A stretch of 64,000 nucleotides of DNA, taken from positions 62,001-126,000 of the forward strand of contig JAACVZ010000002.1 in assembly GCA_009992235.1 (NCBI GenBank), read 5' to 3'. Shown piece after piece: positions 9,425 through 18,133 of this stretch. Position 1 is the first letter of the stretch, and each line of letters starts with the position of its first letter. A program made the translations under genes and the position numbers. A model generated the notes under the pieces. It was given only the letters and a program-made list of their open reading frames with translations. It did no database searches and was not told the DNA's origin. This DNA is from Candidatus Saccharimonadota bacterium. GTDB taxonomy: Bacteria > Patescibacteriota > Saccharimonadia > Saccharimonadales > Saccharimonadaceae.

Positions 9425-10918
9425 CTAGGCTTTCGGTGCATGTGGGTCTGGGGTGTGGAGATATTTCTTAGGGAATAGAACCTGTTCTGGTTGCTGTACA
9501 ACGCCAGTGTCGAAAATTTGGTGAATTGCTGCTGCAGTTGTTGGCAGGAAAGGCACGAGTAGGTCACCTATTTGGAGCAATGCTCCTGCACAATGAGCGA
9601 GAATGTCAGACAAATGACCTTCAGCCTCAGTGTTCTTCTCGATGTCCTTGGCGACTTGCCACGGTTTAACGTTATCGATATATTGATTCAAGCTTCGCAC
9701 TTTGTTCCAAATTTCATCGACGGCATGGTTAAATTCAAGCCTGTCCATTGCCTGGTGATACGCGGTCATGTCGTGTTCAGCCTGATGTGATTCGCCAATA
9801 ACTCCTGCCTGATACTTAGTGATCATACTTGCAACTCGCTGAATAAGGTTGCCGAGGTCGTTACCAAGTTCGCTGTTATAGGCCGTTTCCAGTTTCTCCC
9901 AAGTAAAATCGCCATCGTCAAGCGTTGGAATATGTCGCGAAAAGAAATAACGAAAGGCATCAACGCCGTACTGGTCAATGATTTCATTCGGATCGATAGT
10001 GTTACCTACCGTTTTACTAATCTTCGCTCCACCAATATCGATGAATCCATGTGCCAGCAGACGTTTTGGTAGCGGCGCACCAATAGCCAGAAGCATTGCC
10101 GGCCATATGCCTGCGTGGAATCGAAGAATATCTTTTCCAATAACTTGAACATCGGCTGGCCAGTACTCTTTCCAGGTTGGATCATTCGGGTAGCCAAGAA
10201 CGCTAATGTAGTTCGCAAGCGCATCGAGCCAGACGTACATAACGTGGTCTGGGTCGCCAGGCACTGGCACACCCCAAGTGAGGTTCTTTCGAGGACGTGA
10301 AATACTAACGTCGGCAAGACCATCCTTAATAAGCTCTAGAAATTCTTTCTTTCTATAGTCAGGCAGAATTTGCATAGTGCCATCATCTAGCGCAGTGCGA
10401 ATAGCATCGGTGAAAGCACTCGTCTTGAAGAAATAGTTCTCCTCGCTAATTTGCTGGTATGGCGCCTGATGGTCGGGACATACACCGCCAGTTGCCTGCA
10501 CCTCGTTATCGGTGAAGAATGCCTCGTGCCCCACACAATACCAACCGCTATACGAGCCCTTGTAGATGTACGGCTGGAGCTGTTGCCAGATGTATTGGAC
10601 CGATTCATGGTGCCTTGGTTCAGTAGTACGAATAAAGTCGGTATACTCGGCGCCCATTTTCTTCATGAGGTTCTCAAAGTTGATGTACATCGAGTCGGTA
10701 AACTGATTCGGAGTCATGCCCTTTTCGGCGGCCTTTGCGGCAATCTTATTGCCGTGTTCATCGGTACCGGCCTGAAAACGTACTTCGTGGCCATTCTGTT
10801 TTTGATATCGTGTCCAAATATCTGCCAATAAATAATCAAGGGCGTTGCCAATGTGCGGCAATCCGTTGACATACGGTATCGCAGTCGTAATATACAGTTT
10901 CTTTTGCGGGGTTTCCAT
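9425..10918 (-). CDS. metG: Methionyl-tRNA synthetase
   Basis: Class I synthetase charging tRNA-Met. After METPQKKLYITTAIPYVNG comes the HIGH-type motif LPHIGNALDY, a zinc-knuckle region WYCVGHEAFFTDNEV with CPDH, and the KMSKS-type loop AKISKTVGN. The ATG at 10916-10918 is preferred over an earlier in-frame start because the family normally begins a few residues before YITTPIYYVN. The 497-residue length shows the short form without the C-terminal tRNA-binding (Trbp111-like) domain. The anticodon-binding helix bundle ends in a hydrophobic stretch followed by PEQVLFPKKYLHTPDPH. It begins 5 bases after the ksgA stop. Confidence 0.95.
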   Translation of the reverse strand: METPQKKLYITTAIPYVNGLPHIGNALDYLLADIWTRYQKQNGHEVRFQAGTDEHGNKIAAKAAEKGMTPNQFTDSMYINFENLMKKMGAEYTDFIRTTEPRHHESVQYIWQQLQPYIYKGSYSGWYCVGHEAFFTDNEVQATGGVCPDHQAPYQQISEENYFFKTSAFTDAIRTALDDGTMQILPDYRKKEFLELIKDGLADVSISRPRKNLTWGVPVPGDPDHVMYVWLDALANYISVLGYPNDPTWKEYWPADVQVIGKDILRFHAGIWPAMLLAIGAPLPKRLLAHGFIDIGGAKISKTVGNTIDPNEIIDQYGVDAFRYFFSRHIPTLDDGDFTWEKLETAYNSELGNDLGNLIQRVASMITKYQAGVIGESHQAEHDMTAYHQAMDRLEFNHAVDEIWNKVRSLNQYIDNVKPWQVAKDIEKNTEAEGHLSDILAHCAGALLQIGDLLVPFLPTTAAAIHQIFDTGVVQQPEQVLFPKKYLHTPDPHAPKA

Positions 10919-10923
10919 TACAC

Positions 10924-11700
10924 TTATTGTATCAGATGCTTGGCCAAGGTCTGCCACTGATAAATACTGAGTCGCTCGGCCCGATCGTTAGGGTCTATCC
11001 CAGCTGCCTGAAGCGCAATGTCAGCTTCTTCCTTTGAGATATGAAGTCCATGTGGAATACTACTGCGAAGTTTCTTGCGTTTCGATGAAAAACCAGCCTT
11101 CACCACGCGCCAAAACGCTGCCTGCTCGGCCTCTGAAACCAATTGCTGTGGCCGCATGCGAAGCACAACAACTCGACTGTCTACCTTTGGCGGTGGCGTG
11201 AATAACGCCGCCGGGACCACCTCTCCCAAAGAAATTTCGGCATATACCTGGGCGCTGACAGCTAGGAGGCTCATGTCACCTGGTTCGGCAGCCAAACGTT
11301 CAGCCACCTCGCGCTGAACAAGCAAGACAATAGTCCGGGGCGGATTACTCGATGTCGTCAGTAATTGAATAATCTTTGAGGTAATGTAATACGGCACGTT
11401 GGCGACCACAACGTAGCCAGACGGAAGCGCCGATAGATCGTATGACAAGATATCTTGTTGAACAACCTCAAGGTTTTTACCAGGAAATTGACCGGGCAAC
11501 TTCCTAGCAAGGTCCCCGTCGAGCTCGACTGCGACAACCTTTTCGGCGCGCCGAAGTAGTTCACTAGTAAGAGTTCCTAGCCCTGGACCAACCTCAAGCA
11601 CAGTATCGTTTTCCGAGATATCTGCCAGCTCTGCGATGCCCGCCAGTACGCCTCTGTCTTTAAGCCAGTGTTGTCCGAGAGACTTTTTGGGACCCGGCAT
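10924..11700 (-). CDS. rsmA: 16S rRNA dimethyladenosine transferase KsgA/RsmA
   Basis: Dimethylates the two adjacent adenines near the 3' end of 16S rRNA during 30S assembly. It opens with KSLGQHWLKDRGVLAGIAE and shows the SAM-binding motif VLEVGPGLGTLT, the acidic EL motif (VAVELDGDLARKL) and the catalytic motif VVANVPYYITSKII. The C-terminal helical domain (VKAGFSSKRKKLRSS) is complete. Length is 258 residues. The ATG begins directly after the stop codon of the Rpf-like gene with no bases between, so they are co-translated. Confidence 0.95.
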   Translation of the reverse strand: MPGPKKSLGQHWLKDRGVLAGIAELADISENDTVLEVGPGLGTLTSELLRRAEKVVAVELDGDLARKLPGQFPGKNLEVVQQDILSYDLSALPSGYVVVANVPYYITSKIIQLLTTSSNPPRTIVLLVQREVAERLAAEPGDMSLLAVSAQVYAEISLGEVVPAALFTPPPKVDSRVVVLRMRPQQLVSEAEQAAFWRVVKAGFSSKRKKLRSSIPHGLHISKEEADIALQAAGIDPNDRAERLSIYQWQTLAKHLIQ

Positions 11701-12951
11701 CTACCACCAGCCCTTGGCGACCTTTGCGAGATACGCATCACGCCAACTACCGTAGCGATCCATCGCGTAGCTGTTACACCACTTCATTTGGGTAACGGCG
11801 TTCGTACGCCAATCTGCGCCCGCTGATTCCATTTTTATAGCAGGTGTTGACTGACACAATCCATAGCCTACCTGATTTGATGTTTCAGCACCTTGGAATT
11901 TCTCATAATAGCTTTCGCCGCAGCCGTTAGTTCCCTGCCAGCGAATAGGGCACCACAGCGCATTTTCGTTGTTAATTATATACGCAGCATAGTCATGGTC
12001 ACCCGCTGAAATACCCGCTGCACTCATAATTGCTGCTTTATCAGCTGAATAGTTAGTGCTCAATAGTACCTTCGCTCCAACAATCTCTACTTGCTCGACA
12101 GGCTCAACTATCATAATAGAAACAATTTCAATTCGGCCAACTTCTTCGCCATTTCGTATTTCAATTTCATAGGTCACCGATCTCTTTCCCTCTATGCCGG
12201 GCGTCTTAACTTCTCTGTATCCGATGCTTCTATCGGCGTCCTGAATTCTCTCAACATCAAACGCAACCGCTTCTTGAACAGTCACCGTCTGCGTACCTTC
12301 TCTCCATACACGAATTTCCATACCTTCAGTAATGAATGTCGAAAGCGGAACGGACGCCCTGTCATTTTCGGTAAGTACTATTTCCTTTTCGCTCAACAAG
12401 TCTGCAACAGTCTCACCTTGCGTGCGAAGGGTCATCGTTTCACCGAATAACGTAAGAGATACCGGAATGGCGCGATCGATAACCAACTGAAGTCCGGCGC
12501 CATCGGCTAGAATGTCGTCTGAACGAACAAGCTCTGTGGTATCTTCGGCATATAACTTTACTTTGGCGTCAGTAACAATTTGCTCTGCTGTCTGATATGG
12601 TGTTATCACTTTTTGTCGCGTCGCACCATCAACCACAATAACCGGTCTAGCTCGATAAATATTCACCTGATAATCGCTTGCAACAAGTGACTCACTACGT
12701 GAAGGCTCAACGGCATCACGAGCATCAAGCTCGAAACCAGCGCCCTCAAGTGCCTCGGCGACCGTTTCGGCACCTGTAATAAAGGTTTTCTCTACCCCTC
12801 GGTCGTAAACTGTCATAAGGTGCCCATCTTCAACATCGGCAAGTGCCGGCTGTGACTGTGAGCCAAGATAAATTCCGCCGCCCAAGAAAAGACCGACCAT
12901 TATAGTCAGCGCTGCAATACCAGTGGCGGAGCGACGTCGTCGTAGCCTCAT
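11701..12951 (-). CDS. Rpf/YabE-like secreted cell-wall protein: DUF348 repeats, G5, Apf-like lysozyme fold
   Basis: A 416-residue secreted or anchored protein. Residues about 11-30 form a membrane segment or signal. Three ubiquitin-like DUF348 repeats follow (GHLMTVYDRGVEKTFIT; RQKVITPYQTAEQIVTDA; ETMTLRTQGETVADLLSE), then a G5 domain with the typical DRSIGYREVKTPGIEGKR pattern. The last 100 residues (AAYIINNENALWCP, VGYGLCQSTPAIKMESAG, TNAVTQMKWCNSYAMDRYGSW) match the Apf/SLT-like lysozyme fold that cuts or binds peptidoglycan. This architecture is that of RpfB/YabE proteins except for the Apf-type catalytic end. It sits directly before ksgA, just as rpfB does in Actinobacteria. Action on its own wall or on a neighbouring cell is inference. 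Confidence 0.85.
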   Translation of the reverse strand: MRLRRRRSATGIAALTIMVGLFLGGGIYLGSQSQPALADVEDGHLMTVYDRGVEKTFITGAETVAEALEGAGFELDARDAVEPSRSESLVASDYQVNIYRARPVIVVDGATRQKVITPYQTAEQIVTDAKVKLYAEDTTELVRSDDILADGAGLQLVIDRAIPVSLTLFGETMTLRTQGETVADLLSEKEIVLTENDRASVPLSTFITEGMEIRVWREGTQTVTVQEAVAFDVERIQDADRSIGYREVKTPGIEGKRSVTYEIEIRNGEEVGRIEIVSIMIVEPVEQVEIVGAKVLLSTNYSADKAAIMSAAGISAGDHDYAAYIINNENALWCPIRWQGTNGCGESYYEKFQGAETSNQVGYGLCQSTPAIKMESAGADWRTNAVTQMKWCNSYAMDRYGSWRDAYLAKVAKGWW

Positions 12952-13009
12952 GTTATTTAGATGTATCCCTCGCAGTTATCGTGCCTATCATTGTAACATA
13001 TTATAGATG

Positions 13010-15121
13010 CTAAAGCTTTTGTAGGTGGGCGAATTCGACATTCAATTTCTTTGTCTGACCACTAGTAAAGTTGACCGATACAGCCATGCCATCAATATCG
13101 ACAATTGTTCCCTCACCGAAGGCCGACGACCGAACGCTGTCACCCACTTCAAAGCCGATTTCATCACTATAGAATGGTTCATCCTGAGATGCCCCCATAA
13201 GTTGTGGCTCTGGCGATAGAAGAGCGACCTGATCACCCATATCGCCAATAAACCGCGACGGCTCGTTATAAGCGCGTTGCCCAAACTGAAGTCGACTATA
13301 TGAATAACTAAGGTGCAGCTCTTCTCGGGCCCGTGTCATACCCACATAACAGAGGCGGCGTTCCTCTTCCAGCTCGGCAGCACCCGCCTCAAAGACACGA
13401 GAATGCGGAAATATCCCCTCTTCAATACCTATCATGCAGACGACCGGAAACTCCAGTCCCTTGGCGGCGTGAAGCGTCATAAAGGTCACCATGTCATCGT
13501 TCACCTGCATATCGGCACTAGACATGAGAGCAACTTCCTCAAGAAACTCCGATAAAGAAGCGAATTGCTGAGCATCAGCAACCAACACACCGAGGTTCTC
13601 GTCACGGGCCTCAGCTTGCGGCGTACCGTCCTGCACGTGATCACGATAGCCAGTTTTTGTAATAATTTGTTCTATAGCGTCACTCGGCGAAAGGGTCTCA
13701 AGCTGAGAAGCGATATCCTTCAGTAAGTAGCCGAGCTTCACCAGCGCGCCCTTAGCCTTGCCGGTAACGACAGGTTCGTCTTCAAGCAGTAACAGTGCCT
13801 CCACAATATTTTCCGAGCGGGTCGATTGCCAGCGCAAGAACTTTTCAAGGCTCGTTGTCCCAACCCCACGGGTTGGCGTATTGGCGATTCGCGAAAAGCT
13901 CATACGGTCGTTTGGCTGATAAATAAGCTTTAAGTAAGCAATAATATCTTTAATTTCTTTTCGGTCGTAAAATCGAACCCCACCTACCACTTGGTAGGGT
14001 ATCCCCGCTTGGAAAAAGGCACGCTCCAAAGAATAGCTTAGCGAGTTAAGCCTATACAGAACCGCAAAATCACGGTAGCGGCGCGCACCAATAGCGACCT
14101 GGGCTGAAATACGCTCGGCCACCAGCCGCGCTTCCTCTGCGTCGTCATACACACCTTGTACCTGTACAGGGTAGCCCATACCGGCATCGGTCCATAGCTT
14201 CTTGTCTGTTCGCTGATTGTTTTTTGAAATAACCGCGTGCGCCGCCTCGAGAATATGACCCGTACTCCGGTAATTTTGCTCGAGTTTAACTACCTTTGTG
14301 CCTGGAAAATCGCGCTCAAAGTTTAGAATGTTCGTAAAATCTGCCCCGCGCCAACTATATATTGACTGCCAGTCATCCCCAACCACGCAAATATTTTGGG
14401 CTTTGTTAACGAGTAGTTTTACCAGGTGATACTGCGCGGCGTTAGTGTCTTGATACTCATCAATAAGAATGTGCGTAAAGTGTGATCGCCATTTATCGCG
14501 AATGTTAGGATTCTCGCGAAGCAACCTTACAGCCTCAATAAGAAGATCGTCAAAATCAAGTGCCATAGCCTCTTTGCGCCGCGCCTCATAGAAATGATAT
14601 ATCTGCGCAACTTGCTTTTGAAACGGACCAACCGCTACCCCATCGTAGTCATCTGGGGTCTGCATGGCGTTCTTGGCCGATGAAATAGCGCTACTAATAG
14701 CTGCCGGCTTCACTTCTCTATCACCAAGAGAAAGTTGCTTCATAGCCTGTTTCACTAGGCCTTTTCGATCATCTTCATCGTAAATCACAAAATTCGATGG
14801 TACGCGTATGGCTTTTCCGTCAACTCGCAAAAGTCGCACACAAATACCGTGAAAAGTCCCCATCCAGGGCATGAATGATCGGTCATTTGGCTGACCAATA
14901 AGCGTCGCAAGGCGCTGGCGCATTTCACGCGCCGCTTTGTTGGTAAACGTAACAGCAAGAATTTGGTTTGGGTATACACCTTCGTTCAGAATAAGATTCG
15001 CAATGCGATGCGTAAGAGTCTTGGTTTTGCCACTTCCAGCTCCCGCAAGTATCAACAGAGGACCTGTTGTCGTTTTTACAGCATCGCGCTGTACATCATT
15101 GAGTCCCTCGAGAATGTTCAT
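13010..15121 (-). CDS. UvrD/PcrA-type superfamily 1A DNA helicase
   Basis: ATP-dependent 3'-5' DNA helicase for repair and replication-fork maintenance. Visible motifs in order: Q-motif and start MNILEGLNDVQRDAVK; Walker A LAGAGSGKTKTLTHRI; Ia VTFTNKAAREMRQRL; Walker B IDEYQDTNAAQY; motif III VVGDDWQSIYSWRGA; IV VVKLEQNYRS; V MTLHAAKGLEFPVV; VI CYVGMTRAREEL. The 703-residue length fits. The C-terminal segment (GDSVRSSAFGEGTIVDIDG) is the Tudor-like PcrA/UvrD tail that binds RNA polymerase in other bacteria. A TATAAT on the minus strand (15130-15135) ends 8 bases before the ATG. Confidence 0.95.
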   Translation of the reverse strand: MNILEGLNDVQRDAVKTTTGPLLILAGAGSGKTKTLTHRIANLILNEGVYPNQILAVTFTNKAAREMRQRLATLIGQPNDRSFMPWMGTFHGICVRLLRVDGKAIRVPSNFVIYDEDDRKGLVKQAMKQLSLGDREVKPAAISSAISSAKNAMQTPDDYDGVAVGPFQKQVAQIYHFYEARRKEAMALDFDDLLIEAVRLLRENPNIRDKWRSHFTHILIDEYQDTNAAQYHLVKLLVNKAQNICVVGDDWQSIYSWRGADFTNILNFERDFPGTKVVKLEQNYRSTGHILEAAHAVISKNNQRTDKKLWTDAGMGYPVQVQGVYDDAEEARLVAERISAQVAIGARRYRDFAVLYRLNSLSYSLERAFFQAGIPYQVVGGVRFYDRKEIKDIIAYLKLIYQPNDRMSFSRIANTPTRGVGTTSLEKFLRWQSTRSENIVEALLLLEDEPVVTGKAKGALVKLGYLLKDIASQLETLSPSDAIEQIITKTGYRDHVQDGTPQAEARDENLGVLVADAQQFASLSEFLEEVALMSSADMQVNDDMVTFMTLHAAKGLEFPVVCMIGIEEGIFPHSRVFEAGAAELEEERRLCYVGMTRAREELHLSYSYSRLQFGQRAYNEPSRFIGDMGDQVALLSPEPQLMGASQDEPFYSDEIGFEVGDSVRSSAFGEGTIVDIDGMAVSVNFTSGQTKKLNVEFAHLQKL

Positions 15122-15130
15122 TACTCTCTA

Positions 15131-15790
15131 TTATAGCAGGGGAAGGACAAAGAAGTAGACACCGGCACCAGATAAAGCGCCGAGAAGAATAAGTACCAAT
15201 ATCCAGACAAACACCCAGACACCCGACTTCTTTTTCACCTGTGGCGCAGGTGGGTGGTAGACCTCGGTATCATACAACGGACTAGCTGGAGCCTCCGGCG
15301 TTTCAGCTTGATGCGTATCTGTTACCTCGGCTGAAACGATGGGTTCCTCGATATGTTCAACTGGTTCATTTTGTACCTCAGTCGTCTCTTCAAGTAATTC
15401 GTGTTCAGGTTCTTTAAATAAATCTAGTGGCTCAGACACCCCAAGCGGACGCTTTTCAACCACAGCATCAGGAATGAATGGCGACTGTGGCGATTCAGGT
15501 TCTTCATGTTGTCGAGGCTCTTCTGGAGCCGGTGTCTCTTGCAAAGTAGTTGGCGTAGGCATACGCGGGGCAATCGGGCTAGACTGACGCATATCTGCCG
15601 AGGGATGCATGACATCCATGAACCGACCGGTAGTCCGACGAGCTGCCGGCGATGGGTTTGGCTCGGGGGTTGGCTCTGGCGGAGACACCAGTCCAGGTGT
15701 ATCAGCATGTGCTGGCTCATCTGCCGGTGACGTTACTGAATGAACAGCTCTGTCTAGTTCTTCAAAATCAAAATCTTTCATAGTCCCCAC
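15131..15790 (-). CDS. Pro/Glu-rich protein with C-terminal membrane anchor
   Basis: Unrecognised 219-residue protein. Residues 1 to about 185 are low-complexity and rich in Pro, Glu, Ser and Thr (for example PPEPTPEPNPSPAARRTTGR), expected to be disordered; a short basic-hydrophobic patch (TTGRFMDVMHPSADMRQ) interrupts it. The C-terminus holds one membrane segment (VWVFVWILVLILLGALSGAGVYFFV), so the long tail probably faces the cytoplasm. It starts 3 bases after the tpiA stop, with a GGTGGGG ribosome site, and ends 9 bases before uvrD. Composition resembles the linker of the island protein at 19032, but no sequence relationship is visible. Confidence 0.6.
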   Translation of the reverse strand: MGTMKDFDFEELDRAVHSVTSPADEPAHADTPGLVSPPEPTPEPNPSPAARRTTGRFMDVMHPSADMRQSSPIAPRMPTPTTLQETPAPEEPRQHEEPESPQSPFIPDAVVEKRPLGVSEPLDLFKEPEHELLEETTEVQNEPVEHIEEPIVSAEVTDTHQAETPEAPASPLYDTEVYHPPAPQVKKKSGVWVFVWILVLILLGALSGAGVYFFVLPLL

Positions 15791-15793
15791 CTT

Positions 15794-16573
15794 TTATGTA
15801 TCTTTCTTGCTATTTTTATGTGCTTTTTCAATAATTGCGCTAAAGACGTGTGCGTCGAGGCTCGCCCCACCGATGAGAAGTCCATCTATACCCGGGAGCA
15901 TAAGATAATCAGCGGCATTATCTTCGTTTACACTTCCACCGTATAGTATTCTCACTTCTTCAGCCACTTTCGATCCAAAAAGGTGCTTGAACTGGCTACG
16001 AATAGCCAGCACCGCCTTAGTGACGTCAGCAGGTTTTGCATTAATTCCAGTGCCAATAGCCCAAACTGGCTCGTAGGCAACAATAATGTCACTCGCCTCT
16101 TCACTGGTCACGTTGGTTAAACCAGCGGCTAATTGATCATGAATAACGTCACGAGTCTCATCGGCGCTATGCTCGGTAGCTGTTTCTCCAATACAAAGAA
16201 CGGGGGTAATGTCGTTACGTATTGCCGCCTGAACTTTCGCCCGAGTGTCTTTATCATGTTCGTTAAATATATGACGGCGCTCGGAGTGGCCAACAAGTGC
16301 GTAGTCAACAACGCCCTTGAGCTGGGCGGCAGATACTTCACCGGTATACGCACCAAAGTCACGGTGATAAAAGTTTTGGGCGGCGAGTCGAAATTGTCGC
16401 CTATCTATTTGAAGGCTTAGCGTCTGAACCGCTAGCATTGTTGGAGCTAGAACGATTTCGACATTGCGGTGTACTTTTACAAGCTTCTCGAGACGGTGAA
16501 GATACAGACTAGCATCATGGACACCGAGGTTCATTTTCCAGTTCCCGATAATAAGTTTTTTTTCTCGTCCCAC
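15794..16573 (-). CDS. tpiA: Triosephosphate isomerase
   Basis: Interconverts dihydroxyacetone phosphate and glyceraldehyde 3-phosphate. The catalytic lysine is in KLIIGNWKMN, the histidine in VGHSERRHIF and the glutamate in IVAYEPVWAIGTG; phosphate loops appear at RILYGGSVNEDNA and GLLIGGASLD. Length 259 is normal. The start is a GTG (16571-16573): the predicted N-terminus GREKKLIIGNWKMN fits the family, and a TATAAG on the minus strand (16581-16586) ends 7 bases upstream. It follows pgk, giving a short glycolytic pair; gap is not seen in the window. Confidence 0.95.
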   Translation of the reverse strand: MGREKKLIIGNWKMNLGVHDASLYLHRLEKLVKVHRNVEIVLAPTMLAVQTLSLQIDRRQFRLAAQNFYHRDFGAYTGEVSAAQLKGVVDYALVGHSERRHIFNEHDKDTRAKVQAAIRNDITPVLCIGETATEHSADETRDVIHDQLAAGLTNVTSEEASDIIVAYEPVWAIGTGINAKPADVTKAVLAIRSQFKHLFGSKVAEEVRILYGGSVNEDNAADYLMLPGIDGLLIGGASLDAHVFSAIIEKAHKNSKKDT

Positions 16574-16622
16574 AGTATCTCTTATAGCGCTTAAGCTTTA
16601 TTGCTACTAGTGTAGCTTATTT

Positions 16623-17831
16623 TTATGCGTTCAGCAAACTCTCAACACCCGGTAATTTTTTACCGGCCATAAGGTCGAGTGCCGCACCTCCACCAGTTGA
16701 AACATGTGTAAAGTTTTCAGCCTCACCCCACCCTAGAACGAAGTCAGCCGTGTCACCACCGCCAATAATCGATGTCTTGTTGGGGTGTGATGCGAGCTCA
16801 AGCGCCAAGCGAGCCGAGCTGTGAGCAAAAGCTGGAACCGTGGCATAGCCCATGGTGCCGTTCCATATAACGGTTTTTGCCCCTGACACCTCTTCAATCA
16901 TCCGTTCAATCGATGCATCGCCAATATCAAGCGCGTTATCACCCTTTGCTACGTTGCCAAGCGTTACGTTGTGCCGAGTTGCCGTTTGGCTAGGGGTTTT
17001 AGCAACAGAGACATCAGTCGGAAGAATGATGAAGTCTTCAACACTTCCCTCGACTTTTTTATGAGCCGCAAGGTAAATTTTATCGAGTGTTTTATGTTGA
17101 TTTTCTTCAACCATGCTAGCGCCCATATGGTGCCCTTTATAAGCAAGGAAGGTGTTGGCCATGGCGCCACCAATTATAATCTTATCGGCGATGTCGACAA
17201 ATCGCTCAATAACTTGCAGCTTATCGCTAACTTTTGCACCGCCAAGAACCGCAATAAGCGGACGAGCCGGCTTCTCCATGGCCTTGTTGATGGTCTGGCA
17301 CTCTTTCTCTAGCAGAAGACCCGCAACACTTGGAATGAACTGTGTGATAGCCTCTGTACTAGCGTGGGCACGATGTACGACGCCAAAACCGTCCTGGACA
17401 AAAAAACGCGCCCCGGTATCTTTAGCGATACGTCGCGCGAATTCTCGGTTGTTAGCCTCTTCTTCTGCATGAAAACGAAGGTTCTCGAGAAGCACAACGC
17501 TTCCCTTTGGTGCTTTTTTAACCGCCTGTACGACTTTATCGCCGATGCAATCGTCGACAAAGGTGACCGATTTTCCTAATAGCTTCTCAAGACGCACGGC
17601 AATTGGCTCAAGCGACAGAGACGAGTCTCTTCCTTTTGGTCGGCCAAGATGACTGATAATAACAATTTTACCGGCATGTTTTAAAAGATACTGTAGTGTT
17701 GGAATGCTCGCCTGTATACGGAGGCCGTCACTGATTTTTCCACCAGACAAGGGGACATTGTAGTCAGCACGAACTAGCACTGTCGCTCCAGATATTGGAA
17801 TGTTTCGCACTGTTCGCTTACTAAAAGCCAT
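16623..17831 (-). CDS. pgk: Phosphoglycerate kinase
   Basis: Glycolytic kinase making ATP from 1,3-bisphosphoglycerate. Visible are VLVRADYNVPLSGG, IISHLGRPKGRDSS, LLENLRFHAEEEANN, the nucleotide-site ALVG-like segment VLGGAKVSDKLQVIE and the C-terminal signature IIGGGDTADFV with VSTGGGAALDLMAG. The ATG at 17829-17831 is chosen over a TTG five codons earlier, because AAGGGG precedes it at a suitable distance and MAFSKRTV fits the family N-terminus. It begins 25 bases after tRNA-Glu on the same strand, so the tRNA and pgk may share a transcript. Confidence 0.95.
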   Translation of the reverse strand: MAFSKRTVRNIPISGATVLVRADYNVPLSGGKISDGLRIQASIPTLQYLLKHAGKIVIISHLGRPKGRDSSLSLEPIAVRLEKLLGKSVTFVDDCIGDKVVQAVKKAPKGSVVLLENLRFHAEEEANNREFARRIAKDTGARFFVQDGFGVVHRAHASTEAITQFIPSVAGLLLEKECQTINKAMEKPARPLIAVLGGAKVSDKLQVIERFVDIADKIIIGGAMANTFLAYKGHHMGASMVEENQHKTLDKIYLAAHKKVEGSVEDFIILPTDVSVAKTPSQTATRHNVTLGNVAKGDNALDIGDASIERMIEEVSGAKTVIWNGTMGYATVPAFAHSSARLALELASHPNKTSIIGGGDTADFVLGWGEAENFTHVSTGGGAALDLMAGKKLPGVESLLNA

Positions 17832-17856
17832 GCCGCCCCTTTTCAAAATAAATACT

Positions 17857-17931
17857 TGGTGACCTCACGGAGAATCGAACTCCGATTGCCAGGATGAAAA
17901 CCTGGTGTCCTAACCGTTAGACGATGAGGCC
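17857..17931 (-). tRNA. tRNA-Glu (UUC)
   Basis: Full cloverleaf on the minus strand: acceptor GGCCTCA pairs with TGAGGTC (one G-T), anticodon stem CCAGG/CCTGG with loop TTTTCAT giving anticodon TTC, T-arm GGAG-TTCGATT-CTCC. The CCA end is encoded at 17857-17859. Its wobble U is an expected target of MnmA, encoded upstream in this window. The GC-rich island begins beyond its 5' end rather than at the 3' end where integrases usually act. Confidence 0.95.
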
Positions 17932-17949
17932 GGATTGTGAGTGAAGCGT

Positions 17950-17973
17950 ATTTTAAAAGTTTACTTTTAAAAT
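17950..17973. repeat. Perfect AT-rich inverted repeat, 11-bp arms
   Basis: ATTTTAAAAGT at 17950-17960 is repeated in inverse as ACTTTTAAAAT at 17963-17973 with only two bases between. This is long enough not to be expected by chance in a window of this size. It lies just upstream of tRNA-Glu, at the border of the island. It could be a protein-binding site, a terminator relic or an element end; there is no clear T-tract. Confidence 0.7.
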
Positions 17974-17989
17974 CGATTCCGAGCAATTC

Positions 17990-18018
17990 GGCCGTTATAT
18001 CCGAAAGGATATGAGGCC
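17990..18018. other. Stem-loop with GAAA tetraloop
   Basis: ATATCC-GAAA-GGATAT (17997-18012) forms a six-pair hairpin closed by a GNRA tetraloop, with GGCC on both outer sides (17990-17993 and 18015-18018) able to extend the stem across small internal loops. If transcribed it would be a stable RNA structure. It lies between the tRNA-Glu gene and the terminator of the next gene; no function can be assigned. Confidence 0.55.
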
Positions 18019-18042
18019 ATTTATTACCTTGGGGTATTATAC

Positions 18043-18069
18043 AAAAAAATCACCCCTTTGAATAGGGGT
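18043..18069 (-). terminator. Rho-independent terminator of the 18134-18490 gene
   Basis: On the minus strand ACCCCT-attcaa-AGGGGT is followed by GATTTTTTT. The stem occupies 18052-18057 and 18064-18069 and the T-run lies at 18043-18049. It is correctly placed and oriented to end transcripts of the 118-residue gene and isolate tRNA-Glu/pgk from it. Confidence 0.8.
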
Positions 18070-18084
18070 TGTTGTGTGCCCGCC

Positions 18085-18119
18085 GGGGTTCGCCTAGTCT
18101 CGTGGACCTAGCGAACCCC
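18085..18119. other. GC-rich long hairpin after the 118-aa gene
   Basis: GGGGTTCGC (18085-18093) and GCGAACCCC (18111-18119) form a perfect nine-pair stem, with a CTAG on each inner side. There is no T-run, so it is not a standard terminator by itself; it lies between the stop codon of the 118-residue gene and the T-tract terminator at 18043-18069 and could protect the transcript's 3' end. Confidence 0.6.
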
Positions 18120-18133
18120 AGCAGGACGAAGGG

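Noticed and set aside
17857-17931. tRNA-Glu as an integration site for the GC-rich island
   Set aside because: The island begins at the 5' side of the tRNA, while tRNA-targeting integrases normally use the 3' end; I saw no repeat of the tRNA end on the far side and no integrase gene.
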